From contig NC_080564.1 of the NCBI RefSeq assembly GCF_030253575.1, positions 5,004,501-5,068,500 on the forward strand: DNA of 64,000 nt. Direction: 5' to 3'. The notes beneath the pieces were generated by a model, which was given only the letters and a program-made list of their open reading frames with translations, ran no database searches and was not told the origin of the DNA. Shown here one piece after another: positions 10,962 through 26,035 of this stretch (positions are counted from its first letter, which is position 1; each line of letters opens with the position of its first letter). The stretch comes from Rhododendron vialii. Its lineage: Eukaryota; Streptophyta; Magnoliopsida; Ericales; Ericaceae. Both the position numbers and the translations under genes were made by a program.

Positions 10962-12740
10962 CCTAATATTGCGGCAGTTTTTTATATTCCCCTGGTCATA
11001 ATATTGTGGTTCACTTCAATTTCTACTTGTTTTAAGACTTTGTTATAACTTAGAATGTGGTATGTATCTATGTTGGAGCAGCAAATTAGCATTTTGTCTT
11101 CATTTTTTTTTAATCTTTTTTACTAAGGATTATAGCTTTGGACAAGCTTAGTCCTTTAGTCATGAGAGGATGTGATGCTTTCCATTATGTTGTAGTTCTA
11201 ACTAAGTCCATTTGACTGGGTGTTTTATGCAACTATGGAATTGTTTTGCAGACAGTGAAAGTGATCTTAGCCTTCTTTGCTCAGCTTATATGGGAGCTTA
11301 CATCTTTATTTCTCATTGCATGAACTAATTGGTTGTTCTTTTCTTGGATATGATTAGTGTTGTACCTCTGCTGCTTTGCCAACATGATGTCACAATTGTT
11401 ATATTGGCCAGTTCGCCTTGATTTCATTTTCTCCCTGACTACTTGAGTTAAGATTAACTATAGAATTCTTGTCTTGGAATAAGTAGTTATCATTTTCTTG
11501 ATGCTGTAAATTAGCAAATGAATGTTGATCTTTATCTTTTCGAATAAGGATTATGCCGTTTGACTAACTGCTTTGTGTGATGACAGGAAGTTTATTATTA
11601 CCATCATTTGCTATTGTTTCACAATTTCTTGTTGTGGGGTATTCTGATTTTGTTCGCAAATCAAGCTCTAAGGCAAACATGGTAAGAGAGTTTTACTAGG
11701 AAGTTTTAGATATTTGCTTTCGCAAAAGAGACGGAAAATAGCACTGTTATTCTATTTGATGGTGCGGAAATAGTTGTAGCAGGTGTTTAGAGATTGACTT
11801 TGTTGTTGATTGTGAGAAGGAGGCTTATAATAACAATCAAATCTACCTAGTTATCCTAGAATTAAACCCGGGCCCCTTATGCATGGCTAAGGCTACCCCG
11901 GCACCATGTACTCTTTGAGATAGCATGTGGTCTTCTATGCCTTTTGCAAAGCACCTTTTTCACACAGGCATAGAGCAGATGTTCCCTTCTGATCTTGAAT
12001 TGGACAGTTTCTGCCGCGACGGCCTACAAGCGACTTGTGATTTTCTGCCATATTCTTCCGGAGAAACATGCACCTCAGTGTATTTTTGTAGCTGCATTGA
12101 CAATCTATTTGATTGGAAGTTCTAACATGTTAGTGGAAAGTTACTTAGCCCCCACCTCCAACAAAGAAAAAAGAATGCTAGTGAACAATTTATTTGGAGC
12201 ACTTTGAAAGGTGTTGGTCTGAAGGCAAAGAGCGGGTCTGATGCATAGCCCCACACCCCAACTACATTTGCAGGTAGTTAAAGACGCTTAGAAGGGGCGA
12301 AGCTTAACTCATTTTTGTCAAAACTACATTTGGGGAACAGTGACTGTTTCTCACGATGGTCTTGTGTGACCTTCAAAGAATGCTAGCGAACAATTTTTTT
12401 GGAGCACTTTGAAAGGTGTTGGTCTGGAGGCAAAGAGCGGGTCTGATTCGTAGCCCCACGCCCCAACTACCTTTGCAGGTATTTATAGACGCTTAGAAGG
12501 GGAGAAGCTTAACTCATTCTCGTGACAACTACATTTGGGGAACAGGGGTGTTTCTCCCGATGGTATTGTGTGAACTTCATGTTGCCATGGTTCATCGTCT
12601 TGTTCGATGAATGAAATGAATAGAACACGACTGAACCATAGATGAATGTGGAAACATATGATGTACACCTTAAGGCTTTGGGTTTTTATTAGCTACCCAA
12701 CCTGGGCAAATTGAAGGTGAGCGAAAGGAAACTAGATGTC
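10962..12740 (+). repeat. Downstream flank of array unit 2
   Basis: Shared flank matching units 1, 3, 4, 5 and 6. Landmarks are TTTTAAGACT (11030), TTGTTTTGCAG before ACAGTGA (about 11250), an HAPQCI-like segment (about 12070-12130) also seen at about 15390 and 35580, and a tail at 12666-12720 that equals window bases 1-55. No intact gene is seen. A possible SINE remnant lies on the - strand at about 11835-11905. A 205-bp tandem duplication is listed separately. Confidence 0.65.
12172..12580 (+). repeat. Tandem duplication, about 205-bp unit
   Basis: AGAATGCTAG at 12172 and 12377 begins two adjacent copies. Both include GGAGCACTTTGAAAGGTGTT, AGAGCGGGTCTGAT, AGACGCTTAGAAGGGG and ACTACATTTGGGGAACAG. 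The copies differ at scattered positions. They lie in the downstream flank of array unit 2. Confidence 0.8.
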
Positions 12741-13530
12741 TGCATAATTTGAAGAACCATCGTAAATTGAGGGGCAGTTTGTTTTCTATATGAGCATTAG
12801 ATTGAGTTATATAGTTAAGAAGACTACTATATTTGGTAGTTGGTTAAAATGTTTAAAGGTCGGATTAACTGTCCTTTCGTTATATATCTCAAAAAGTGCG
12901 AGTTTTAGTCTAAAAAATACGGACACAGCTAAAGACATGGACATGGATACGGGACACAACAATTCTCATAAAATAGGGACACTGACATGGCATGGGACAC
13001 ATTAATTTTTATATATAATTTGTTTTGGTTATGCGAACGTATATTAATATAGCTCTAAATTTTAGGGCAAGTCTCTTATCGAATGCAAACCGATGGTGTA
13101 TGTCAATACACGCATACGTTTTATAATATACTTTTGCCGTAGTTATAAATATTTCACCTTAAAAAGCTTTTAAATTATGAAAAAATCACCTTGCTGTGTC
13201 CCTGACCTGTCCACCATAAAAATATAAATAATTAAATGAACATGGAAGTGGTGTGGCGTGTAATGTATTTGTTCCCATGTCCCCAGTGTATCGCATGTCC
13301 CTAAAGTGTCCGACATGGATTTGGTGACCTCTCGGTGCTTCATAGGTTTTAGTGTATCATGGAACATGTGGTGTTATTAATCTCATTAGTCATTACTATT
13401 AAGCCCATGACATTACATATATAGGGATATATACCTTCACTATTAGTCACTTCAAACCAATAAACCCTAAAAGTTTAGGACATCCAATTAAGTAGTGAGT
13501 TTTTCTTTAAAGAAGTAGTGAGCTCATCAC
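12741..13530. other. Spacer with GACATGG/GGGACAC repeat region
   Basis: No gene is recognised. 12910-13330 is rich in short words GACATG, GGGACAC and TGTCCC on both strands (CATGGGACAC near 12995, CATGTCCC near 13290). This gives a loose inverted-repeat look typical of a degenerate MITE. 13370-13530 is plain AT-rich sequence. Confidence 0.35.
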
Positions 13531-13682
13531 TTAGGCCTTGTTCTGCGAAGGTTCTTATTTTTGAAGTATGTATTTCCCTCTTTATGAGACAGGTCATTCT
13601 CTCACAATATATCATCTTTAATTCAAAAAATAAGTACTTATTTGAAATAGGTACTTATTTGAGTTAGTGGAACACACCCTTA
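13531..13682. mobile_element. 146-bp Tourist-like MITE, copy A
   Basis: The element at 13534-13679 is flanked by TTA on both sides. The ends GGCCTTGTTCTGC and GGAACACACCC are imperfect inverted repeats. A second copy of identical length is at 56731-56876. TTA duplications of 3 bp fit the PIF/Harbinger (Tourist) class. Both share ATTTAATTCAAAAAATAAGT (ATCTTTAATTC... in this copy). Confidence 0.7.
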
Positions 13683-13818
13683 GAGTTGCTGCTAGAGTAG
13701 TTGTTAATTTTACAGAAAATGTCAAGTTTATTGTAGTAGCTATTATGTTCTTTGGACTTGAGTCTACAACCTGCACTCAACAAGGGGAACGGTCACATTC
13801 TGCTATGATACATCAGCA

Positions 13819-14533
13819 TTGCTTCAACGGCCTCCAAGAAGTGGAATTGAGGTGGTATGGATCCATTGTTAAATATATTCTAATGAGATTGGTAGAGAAT
13901 TGTACATCTCTTAACTCTCTGTTAATCCACAACGAGGGTGGCAAAGAGGTTTGGCTTCAATTCATTACTCACAGCCGCTGTAATTTGCGGAAACTCGATT
14001 TATGTTTACTTCATGACCTCGAAGACAATCACTTATTGGCTGTGGCTGAGAAGTTCAGGGGGTTGTCGTCTCTTCGGTTACATAGTTGTTTTCTTGTTAC
14101 TCCTGAAGGGCTAAAGACCATGGTGTTAGCCATGAGTAATAAGCTTGAAGAATTGGCTATGATAAATTGCAAAGTGGAACCAGGGTTATTGACAACTTTA
14201 GGACAGAGTGTTGTATATTTGAGGAAGGTGGACTTGTCTTTTAATAATAATGTGGCAGATAAAAAGTTTATATCGATGCTTGTGTTGTGTAACTGTTTGA
14301 GGGAAGTGAAGGTGACGGGGTGTAAAGGATTGAATAATGCATCTGTGGTTTCGATGTTTAAGAGCTGTAAGTTGGAGAGTGTAGATATAATGTATTGTTG
14401 TTGCATCGACGTAGAGGCCGTTGAGTTACTTGTTTGGAATTGTCCGCGGTTGAGAAAGATACATGTTGAAGAGAGCAAGCTTTCAGAGGTTTCTAGGTCG
14501 TGGCCTTTGAACAAGTTGGTCGAGGTTCTTTGA
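13819..14533 (+). pseudogene. 5'-truncated F-box/LRR relic, array member 3
   Basis: Homology to the array begins abruptly near 13819 (CFNGLQEVELRW) and runs in frame to the family stop at 14533, about 238 residues. It keeps the LRR half (LRKLDLC, LEELAMINCKVEPGLLTTLGQ, SVVSMFKSCKLESVDIM) and lacks the F-box and the first ~240 residues. One codon is missing in the SCKQLES motif. The frame extends upstream to about 13667 through unrelated sequence and has no conserved ATG. It cannot form an SCF receptor, though an LRR-only product is conceivable if transcribed. It is closest to member 1 (ILMRLVENCTSLNSLLIH). A Tourist-like MITE ends 137 bp before the breakpoint. Confidence 0.8.
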
Positions 14534-14603
14534 TTGATGATTTGGATGGGGGAGAACATATGAAGGGCCAGTTATCTTTGTTTAGAGTTGCAAATCAATG
14601 CTG

Positions 14604-14741
14604 GTAAATATATCCGTACAATTGTACATTATCATTGTTTAACTGTAATCTTTCTGATAAGCATGTACCAAAAGTGAATACACCAATAATGAACAATTCA
14701 TAAATTTATATAACTATTATTTGCTGTGATTTATGCTGCAG
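14604..14741 (+). other. 3'-UTR intron remnant after array member 3
   Basis: The donor is now AATGCTG|GTAAATAT (GT at 14604) and the acceptor ATTTATGCTGCAG ends at 14741. Both are at the same relative place as in members 1 and 6. Confidence 0.45.
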
Positions 14742-16260
14742 TGCTTTAATGGCTTTATGTTTTGGCAGGGTTATATTCCCCTTGTCCTCTTGTCGTCTAC
14801 ATATGTTTCGATTGTACCTGTTTTAAGACTATGGGTTGTGTCTGTTAGAAGTTAGGATATGCATGTATTTTTGTTGGACCGGTGAATTAGCATTTGGTCA
14901 CCTTTTCCTGTCCTTTTATTAATGACAGTGGCATCGGACAAGCGTAGTCCTTTGGTTATGAGAGGAATTGATGCATTTCAGTATATTGTAGAGCTAACTA
15001 GTCCATTTTTACTGGATGTTTTATGCAACTGTGGAATTGTTTTGCAGATAGTGACAGTGATCTTAGCCTCTCTGCTCAGCTGATATGGGTGCTTTTTTTG
15101 TAAACCAATTTGTTGTTCTCTTCTTTGCTATGATTAATGCTGTTCCACTGCTGCTAGGAAGTTTTAGATGACAATCATAATGGAGATGGAGGTTTTACAA
15201 TGAAGTTTTAGATTCTCATGAGGGAGATGGATCGTTGCACTGTTATTCAATGTGGTGGTGAGGAAATAAGAGTATTAGTTTCTTCGCGAGAATGTCCCAG
15301 AGAAAAAGGCATTGTTTACATGGTAACTTGATAGTTCCTGCATGGCTATTGAGAAGAGACCTTGGAGAGAGTTGGTACAGAGAAACATCCACTGCAGTTT
15401 AATATTGCAGCTGCAATATCGATCTCTTTGTTAGGAACTTCTAATGTGTTAGTGACTACCTCTTGTAACCGAGGTAAGGTTCTTAAGTATGGATATGATT
15501 CTCCTTCCTCCCTGGCTATTCTCTATCTATTTTTTTTCTCGGCAGCTATTCTCCATTTGTTGTGGTAAGTTTTCCCGTTAAGACTCAAAAGGAGACAGAT
15601 TTGATAGATTAGCGTCTTTGATCTGTTTCTGATGCCTTTGATGAGAGGAAAAGGTCATAGATGGTACAAGTTTTCTTAGTGCTCGTGGACTGATTTTGCC
15701 CCTCTCGTTCTTATTTGTTTGTCTTGTTGTTTGCTCTCAGTGTTTGGAACTCCTTCCTTTCCCTAAAGCTGTTTTTAACTTGCGATTGCTCGACATCTTA
15801 GCAAGCATAGGAGTTCTTTAAAACGCTCTTGGTATGAGGACACAAGTAGGACTAATACTTGGTTTGTCTTTTCGTTCGGTTAATGTGCCATGTTATTGCC
15901 CAGCTAGCTGTTGATTTTGTAGGTTTGCTCAACAACTGAAACAGATTCCCCCAGAAAACCATACCTCCACCCCGAAACCTAGTATGGTCGTATTCGAACC
16001 CTGTTGTAGTATTGGTTCCAAGCCAAATCTGGGAGAGATGTATTCGAACCCTGTTGTTGTATTGGTTCCAAGCCAAATCTGGGAGATCAAGCGGGTCATT
16101 TGCTCCCCGGTTTATTGAACGTGAATATGTGATGCACCAAGTCTTCGCTGCAATTGAAATGAACCAAATAAATACAACATGACTGAACCAGACGCGAATA
16201 CGACAATATGGTGGCGTAAGGGAGAAATACTCCATATTATTTTATAAACTGTTTCTTACT
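14742..16260 (+). repeat. Downstream flank of array unit 3
   Basis: This shares with units 2 and 6 TTGTTTTGCAGATAGTGACA (about 15041), the EKH-type segment near 15380-15460, AGGTTTGCTCAACAACTG (about 15918) and ATACAACATGACTGAACC (about 16169). A 50-bp tandem duplication is present at 15991-16086 (TATTCGAACCCTGTTGT repeated). No intact gene is seen. Confidence 0.6.
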
Positions 16261-18190
16261 ACTATATTATTTCTGGAAGTTTCTGAAGATCCTTGTTGAT
16301 ATACTTTAAGAAGCGTTGTGTCTGTATTGGTTACCTATGCCCTTGTTAAGGGCGTCTCCAACCTTCACTGTGTATCTCTACATCTCCATTTTCTGGAGAA
16401 TGAGATGGTGATTCTCTTTCTTTAGAGGACGAAAAACGCAATAGGGGTTAAGTTTATATTCACAAATATTGTTGAAAGATTTAGTACCATTTGAAAGATT
16501 TTCACAATACCTTTTGAGTAAGATAAATTTTGATATTTTTGACTAAAATTTAGGAAATCATATTCGAAATTTGGTGGAAAAATGGAAAATTCTTGAGTTT
16601 TAGGGTAATTTTTTGAAAAGTAGAGTTAGAAAAAGAGTGTGAGGTTAGAGTTGACACGAATAGTACAATCTTCAAATCTTCTTTTTGAATAAAATGAATT
16701 ATTTCGATCCTCTCAGCTATCGTGAATATCAGCTATCAAGAATATCTTGTCACAGTCTTGAAAGTATTTTAGTTATACATGCTGGTAGTATATTCTATAA
16801 TATAGGCCTATCACAAAAAAGATAAAAGTCCAAATAGGTTATGTTTACAATGTACAACCAACGGTTGGGTCACCTAACTATTGGTTGGTTTGGTCATACC
16901 TAAAAAAAATTCAATTCAGCCCTTATTTGTAACGTTCTCTTACATAATGTGGACCTCATATAAGTGTAGGTATAATCCCATATAAGAGAGACATTACAAA
17001 TACCCGTTGTATTGAAAATTTTCTTGTCGCACTCTCCGTCTTTTATTTCTCTCATACTCTCTTCCCTTGCAAATTTCGAAAAAATGCAATAAGGAGAAAG
17101 TTTCATTTTTCATCATGGCTAATCTTTTCTAAATTTCTCTAATAAAAAATTTGTTTTTCGTACTTGGCTTTGATACCACACTATATTAAAATGAATAACT
17201 CTAGATTATGTTATTCATTTTGGGAACAAAATATGGAGAAAATATTTAACAGAAAAAAAAAATAGTGGAAAATTTGGGGGTTAATTTTGGAGATAAAAAT
17301 GAAGGATTTGGGTTGAGTTGATGTGAATAGTAAAAATATCCGAATTTACTTTCTTTTCTTTTTTTATTGAACATCACACCGCTATTAGAAAGAAGTCCAA
17401 GTTCGAGTCTCCTCTCCATATTTTAAATGGGTTTTGCTAGTTATAGTTTATTGGGCATTTTGTAAAAGAGAATAAAAAATTATCTTTCCATGAAATCTCC
17501 ACCCACTATAGTCTACATTGCCGATTTAGAGTTGACATAAATAGTAAAATCTCCAAATCTTCTTTTTAAATAATAGTTTTACTAATCTCCGTCCACTAGG
17601 CGGAAGATAATATACACATAATTCCAAACAAGTTCGGATATCAATGTATATCTCACGGATATTAATACACTTTCACAAACTTCAATACATCTTTCTCGAA
17701 TATAAATGCACATTTTTTCCTATTATCCTACCCATTTGGATGGATTTTAGAATAATCCTTTAAACTAAAATGGATTATTTCAATCCTTTCCGCTATCAGG
17801 AAAATCACAGTCACTGTCTAAAAACTATTTTAGTTATACACGCTAGTACTTAACAATGTAGGCCTATTAGAAGAAAAGATATTAATTTAATATAGTTCAT
17901 TGGGCATTCGTAAAAGAGAATAAAAAATTATCTTTCCATGAAATCTCCACCACTACAGTCTACGATGCCGGATTAGAGTTGATATAAATAGTAAAACCTT
18001 CAAATCTTATTTTTAATAAAATGGATTATTTCAATCCTTTCATCTATAGGAATATCTTGCAGTTAACTGTCGTAAAAATATTTTAGTTATACACATTTTT
18101 CTTACCTACGACGGCTTCACACATTTAATCGTAGGGTGATCTTTACATATTTATGAGAGATACGTGGTCGGAAAATGATCCGTTGAAGTG
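16261..18190. other. Repeat-rich spacer with shared distal flank blocks
   Basis: No gene is seen. 16261-16370 continues the unit 3 flank (ATTATTTCTGGAAGTT, as at 36155). 16840-17250 is the distal block also found near 6640, 23250, 29650 and 35160. A segment with TTGGGCATTT-GTAAAAGAGA and CTTTCCATGAAATCTCC appears at about 17450-17560 and again at about 17900-18000, with a relative at 24130-24350. Near 17390 a B-box-like CCAAGTTCGAGTCTCC, repeated at about 23770, may be the remnant of a tRNA-derived SINE. Confidence 0.4.
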
Positions 18191-18590
18191 TTAGAGCAAG
18201 TTTATCAGTTATTAGCTAAACAAACTTGCGAACAGTATATATTTTTTATTTTACCTACTCATATTTCTTTTAACACTACATCAACACTATCTATTTAACA
18301 TATCCTCTATTAAAATGTATTTTCTTTCCTTTTTCAACATGCACCAAAGTTCAGATTTTTAAAAAAAAGAAGAAAGAGAGAGAGAGAGGGACGGACAGAG
18401 GAGAGAGAAATTAATGTAAAATATTACATACCTGATATACAGTGCTTCTCTACTTGTGCCGAAGCACCGTAGACAAATGTATTTTACCTCAGTTTCTGAA
18501 GAAGCTACTACATGTGCTTCTTTTGTAATTTTGCAATCTAAAAATACCTAAAAGTTCAATATACCTAGGCTGATGTTGTTGCTCTTAAAA
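18191..18590. mobile_element. Possible degenerate MITE
   Basis: The left TTAGAGCAAGTTTATCAG (about 18191) and the inverse of the right CTGATGTTGTTGCTCTTA (to about 18590) match in 13 of 18 positions. The interior is AT-rich with purine runs and non-coding. No clean target duplication was found, so the class is open. Confidence 0.4.
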
Positions 18591-18673
18591 GTGTTCGTAG
18601 ACACTTTAAAATGCCCAAACTAGGAGAACGAAAGATCATCTCACCACCACAAAGCATAGCATAGTGTAGTGAA

Positions 18674-21139
<2,466 letters not shown>

Positions 21140-21297
21140 CGATTTGGATGGGGGAGAGCAGACGAAGGGCCAGTTGTGTTTCTTCGGAGTTGCGAATCCA
21201 TGTAAATAATGTATCCAAACCGGATACTCCAACAATGTACCTTTCGTGAATTATTGTAACTACTATTTGCTGTGATTTATGCTGCAGTTCTCCTCCT
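21140..21297 (+). repeat. 3' UTR remnant of array member 4
   Basis: It matches the 3' region of the gene at 26179 (GAAGGGCCAGTT, GGAGTTGCGAATCCATGTAA, then TTTGCTGTGATTTATGCTGCAG). The donor-like site has decayed to CCATGTAAATAATG. Confidence 0.6.
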
Positions 21298-22446
21298 CTA
21301 ATAAGAGGCGGCTCCATTCACATCATTCCATGGTCAACTAACCACCCAAAATATATATTTTTTTGCTTAGAATACATGCAAAATTTTTGAACTAGCATTA
21401 CTTTGAACACTCAATCTAATTGTCAATGAACACCCACCCCAAAAATGGCCAACAAAATACAAATTAATCCATTTGAAATTGAAAGCCCAAATTTCAGTTC
21501 ACTAACCCAATTTCAGCAATAACAAAAAAATGAAATAAGAAAATAAGAAAAGGAATGAACAAATAAAAAAAAAACCACGCAGAAGACCTCCGACCTCGTT
21601 CCTCTTTGGCTCTCTATTTGGTACACACTAATAGGTTCCTCTCTCTCTCCGTCGATTACTCACAGGTTTTGGATTTGGCTTTTTGGTAAACCCTAAGTTG
21701 TATATTTCTTATTTTTATTTGGGTTTAATTGATTTTTCTTCCAATTGTTCACTGTTTTGAGCTCCAACCTTCAAGAATATGAATAAAAATTGAATATTGG
21801 GTGTTTCTTTGTCACTACACATTCTGACATTTATCGAGTTTTGCCCTAGAAAGTAAGACCACCATTATCTCTCCTAATCTCCTTACATTTGTTTTGAGCA
21901 ATTAGATTATATAGATTACTAAGTTTATATAAGTTACTACTTACTAACTACTACTCCCTCCGTCCCTTTTTAAGTGTCCTGCTTCGTAACTCCAACTTAT
22001 TAAAAAGACATCATCATTATACATTTCACATCAACTTTTTCCTTCATTTTCCTTACTTATCCATCATCATTATACTTTTACTCACTAACTTTTCAAAATG
22101 GAATCTACTTTTAGGGGCAAAATGGAAAATTCACCAACTTTTACCCACTAACTTTACAAAATGGACACTTATTAAGGGACAGCCCAAAATGAAATACTGG
22201 ACTATAAAATAGGGACGGAGGGAGTACTAAGTAGTATTTGATACCGTTGATAACGAGGATATCATTCAAGAGTTTCAAAATATGAAAACTCATCAAGGAC
22301 AATTGTAATAGCTAATATACTTTGTTATTTTTGGGTCGCATTTTAGATGTTATGTATGACTTTTTATTTATATATATAGTTGTGGTTTCTCGAGATAGTA
22401 TAATACAATTTCTGGACACCCTTAGAAGAATTTCTGGAGCCGTCAC
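21298..22446. mobile_element. Probable hAT-like insertion in the unit 4 flank
   Basis: The sister flank at 27790 reads from GCAGTTCTC straight into TCTTTGGCATAATG. Here about 1.15 kb separates GCAGTTCTCCTCC (21297) from CTCCTCTTTGGCATAATG (22449). The ends AGGCGGCTCCA and, inverted, AGTGACGGCTCCAGAAATT are similar to Tip100-type hAT termini. CTCCTCT occurs at both junctions as a possible target duplication. The interior is non-coding and contains a Stowaway element (21954-22224). Confidence 0.5.
21952..22226. mobile_element. Stowaway-like MITE, complete copy
   Basis: The 271-bp element has ends CTCCCTCCGTCCC (21954) and GGGACGGAGGGAG (22224), with TA on both sides. Its body is the inverse of the copies at 23853 and 7592 (GTTAGTGGGTAAAAGTTGGT and inverse). 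TA duplication and these ends define Stowaway (Tc1/mariner) MITEs. Confidence 0.9.
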
Positions 22447-23850
22447 TGCTCCTCTTTGGCATAATGTTGCAGCAGTTGATATTTAACATTGTAAGTTTTC
22501 CTCCTGGTCCTCTTCGTTTACGGTTGCTTCAGTTATACTTAAAGACTAGCCCTGTTTTGTTTGGGTTTTGAAAGAAGTTTTTAAGAGTAATGAGCGGAGA
22601 GAAATAGATAGAGAAAATTTATTAGAGACTGTGCCTAAGGGTTTTGAAATTCCCAAACGAATAAGCCCGGTTTTGTCTGTTAAAATATGCATGTATTTTT
22701 GTTGGAATAGGGATTTAGCATATGGTCGTCATTTCTTATCTCTTTAAAGATTATGGCGTTGGAGTTGGAATACGAAAGGCAACCCTTTGGTAATGAGAGG
22801 AAGTGAAGCTTTCATTATACTCTACTCCTAACTAGTTTATTTTACTGGTTATTTTCTGCAACTATGTACTCCCTCTGTTTCAATTCTTTTGTTTCTTTTG
22901 GAGTCCGTGTCATTTTTCAATTAATTATATATTATAATTTATAATGTTTTAGGTAATTTTGAAAATACCGTTTTAAAGAACTCATTAAGATCTATCAAAC
23001 AAGATCCATATTACATATAATTGGTATTACCAATTAAAAGTTATAATTAGTTTTGTAGCCGGTTAGGATAAGACGAGAGGGACAATAAAATTGGGCCGGA
23101 TGGGTAATTGTTTAGGGGATTTATTCTTCTTTAAGTACGATGGTTCTATAACTTCTATTGTTATATTCTCCGTCATTCTCATTTACTCCAAATCTGCTTT
23201 TCACATGAATTAGACTACTTTCGTCCTCTTAGCTCTCAAGAATATCATGTAATCACTATTGGATTGGTTTGGTCATACTCGGGAAAAAAAATCGGTTCAA
23301 TGCTTATTTCTAACGTTCGCTTACATAAGTGAGCCCCATATAATTGTAGGTTCAACCTCATGTGAGAAGAGACATTACAAATACCCGTTAAATTGAAGAT
23401 TTTCTCGTCATACTCCCCGTCTTTGATATTTCTCTCCTACTCTTCCCGTGCAAATTTTGGAAAACACAATATGGAGAAAGTTTCATTTTCATCATGCATG
23501 ACTAATGTTTTTTTAATTTCTCCAATAAAATTTTCGTTTTTCTTACTTGGCTTTGATACGAAGCTAAATCAGTTACTCATTTTTGGAACACAATATGGAG
23601 AAAGTATTTAACACAAAAAATTTGAGTGGGAATTAAGTTTGGGAGGTTAATTTTTGAGGGAAATTTTAGAGACAAAAATGGAGAAATTGAATTGACAGTT
23701 GATGTGAATAGAAAAAATATTCGAATTTACTGCTTTTGTTGAACATCACATCTCCGTTCTAAGAAAGAGGTCCAAGTTCGAGTCTCCTCTCCTTATTTTA
23801 AATCGATTTGCTAGTTTCATTCCATTGGGCATTTGTAAAAGAGAAAAAAA
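22447..23850. repeat. Unit 4 downstream flank and distal block
   Basis: Shared flank (CTTTGGCATAATGTTGCAGC, then GGATTATGGCGTTGGAGTTG as at 28030) is followed by a degenerate Stowaway relative at about 22866-23107 (TACTCCCTCTGTTTCAATTC at the left, AAATTGGGCCGGATGGG at the right). From 23240 it carries the distal block shared with 16850 and 29650. No gene is seen. Confidence 0.55.
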
Positions 23851-24125
23851 TACTCTCTCCGTCCCTTTTTTAGAGTCCAGTATTTCATTTTGGGCTGTCC
23901 CTTAATAAGTGTCCATTTTGTAAAGTTAGTGGGTAAAAGTTGGTGCATTGTCTATTTTGTCCTTAAAAGTAGATTTCTTTTTGAAAAGTAAGTGAGTAGA
24001 AGTGTAATGATGATGGGTAAGTAAGGAAAGTGGAGGAAAAAGTTGATGTGAAAGGTATAATAATGATGTCTTTTTAATAAGTTGGAGTTACGAAGTAAGA
24101 CATTTAAAAAGGGACAGAGGGAGTA
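23851..24125. mobile_element. Stowaway-like MITE, second complete copy
   Basis: The element at 23853-24123 is flanked by TA. Ends are CTCTCTCCGTCCCTTTTTTA and GGGACAGAGGGAG. Same family as 7592 and 21954. It shows the uninterrupted sequence AAAGGTATAATAATGATGTC, which dates the level 4 insertion at 7797 as secondary. Confidence 0.9.
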
Positions 24126-25820
24126 GTTATCTTTCCATCAAATCCCCATATCGTCAGCGTTTGATTCTCGTAAGTACCTATTTCCCTCTTCAAATCCCCT
24201 ATGATAATATAGATTAGGATTAACGAATAGAAAAAAAAAAAAAAAAACCACCATCACCGTGTTGGGTTAGAGTTGACATGAATAGTACAATCTCCAAATC
24301 TTCTTTTTAAATAAAAATGAATTATTTCGATCCTTCCAACTCTCAAGAATATCATGCAGTCATTGTCATGAAAATATTTTTAGTCATAAGCGCTGGTATT
24401 ATTACATAATGTAGGCTTATCAGAAAAAACAACAATGCTACTACGTACATGCCTACCACCCACTCCCCAACCACTCATGTCTCCCGTATGGGTCGAATTT
24501 ACATATTTAATTGTGAGATAACCCACCCACCACACATATATTAAACTAGGTTTTTCCCGTCGTGCAAGAACGAAGATTTCGTGCCCGTGGAAGTGCTTTA
24601 TATACCACAATTTGCAATTTTAATGAAATAACACAAAATTATAGTACAATAATCTCAACAGTCACATGTAGCCTTTTATGAATTTATCTTGCATTTAATA
24701 GTTTCTATGATTCTCCTCTATCGAGAATCTTTTTCTCCCAATAATTTCCAACCATGACATAATGCACAATCTCCAATCACTTATCACTTTTGTGACAATT
24801 GCTTTATTAACGTCTATTCAATTTCAATTTGGCCACGAATACCCTAGGGTTCCTATTGTCCAATTTCTATGTTTACGTAATAATTCAAATTACAATAATC
24901 CACTTAACAATCAACAGCATACAAAAGTCACAAATACAATATCTAACATAACAACATTCTAATTTATTAAATATTAATTGACGAATAAGTCAAAATAAGC
25001 ATATGGCGGTTTGAATAAAATCATTATCTTAAAAGATAATGTTTTTCCTTTTTCTTTTACCAAACTGATAATATCAACTTATACAGTATTCTCAAAATCA
25101 TTTATTCTATTTCTTTATTATAAAAAATAAATATTCAGTCAAACAATTAATTACTACACTTAAAATTAAGTCTACTTCTCACATTTATAATTTATATAAA
25201 ACATTTCCACTAATTTTCTATTTAAAATATTATCTTTAACTACCATATTATTATTCATAGATTTTCCAAACTAATTTTTATTCGAAAGTGCATATTACTA
25301 AATTTAGTATTTACTTAACTTTATTTTTTTTAAAACAAAATACAAAATACAATAAATGTTTAATTTTAGATCTTTTATAATGAGGTGATATGAGACTAAT
25401 ATGGCCAATAATATATTTTGAGATTAGCTTATAAGTAGTAACTATTATTTTTTTTTTGCTAAAAGAAAATATCTCCGCATTTACATTTTAAATCCAAATC
25501 CTTACGTATTTAATTATTATATAATTTCTACATAAACTATGATTATTCTGATAAATTTATTAATCGCATAATTTTTCACCTACACATGAATTTCAATACC
25601 ACAATCCACCATAATTTCTTATCTACGCAATAATTTATTAAGGTTTCGGGTTTTCGGAAAACTATCTCAAACGCGATTCTAAGCTCGGGTAAGTGTTGCA
25701 CAGTGTCCGTACATTGCTGTGGTGGTTTCGAAATTTCGACGTGGCGTCCGGCGGCACTCCGATGGGACCCGCGGCGGTGGTGTGGGTGTAGATGGTTTAA
25801 TTAATGTTTAGATATTAATA
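24126..25820. other. AT-rich spacer
   Basis: No gene is seen. 24130-24420 repeats the segment at 17450-17830. 24600-25630 is strongly AT-rich and unremarkable. 25640-25790 is a GC-richer island (GGCGTCCGGCGGCACTCC) without an open frame of interest. Confidence 0.4.
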
Positions 25821-25826
25821 TTAATC

Positions 25827-26035
25827 ATTATATTATATTATTAGGTTAGATAGGTAAATAGAGCAAAATCAAGGAGCAAATTGGTCCAAATTGAAAAGTG
25901 TCCAAACCCTTTCAATAATATATTATATTATATTATATTATTAGGTTAGATAGGTAAATAAGGCAAAATCAAGGGGCAAATTGGTCCAAATAGAAAATTG
26001 CCCAAATCCTTTCAATGTTCTTTTATTATTAGGTT
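25827..26035 (+). repeat. Two-copy tandem repeat upstream of array member 5
   Basis: Two units of roughly 100 bp each contain TATTAGGTTAGATAGGTAAA, GCAAATTGGTCCAAAT and CCTTTCAAT, starting near 25838 and 25938. A partial third start (TATTAGGTTAGA) is at about 26027. They lie about 150 bp before the gene start and could belong to its promoter. Confidence 0.75.

Noticed and set aside
13667..13818. N-terminal part of the open frame before the LRR relic
   Set aside because: No ATG at the frame start and no similarity to the F-box family; sequence is MITE edge and unrelated spacer.
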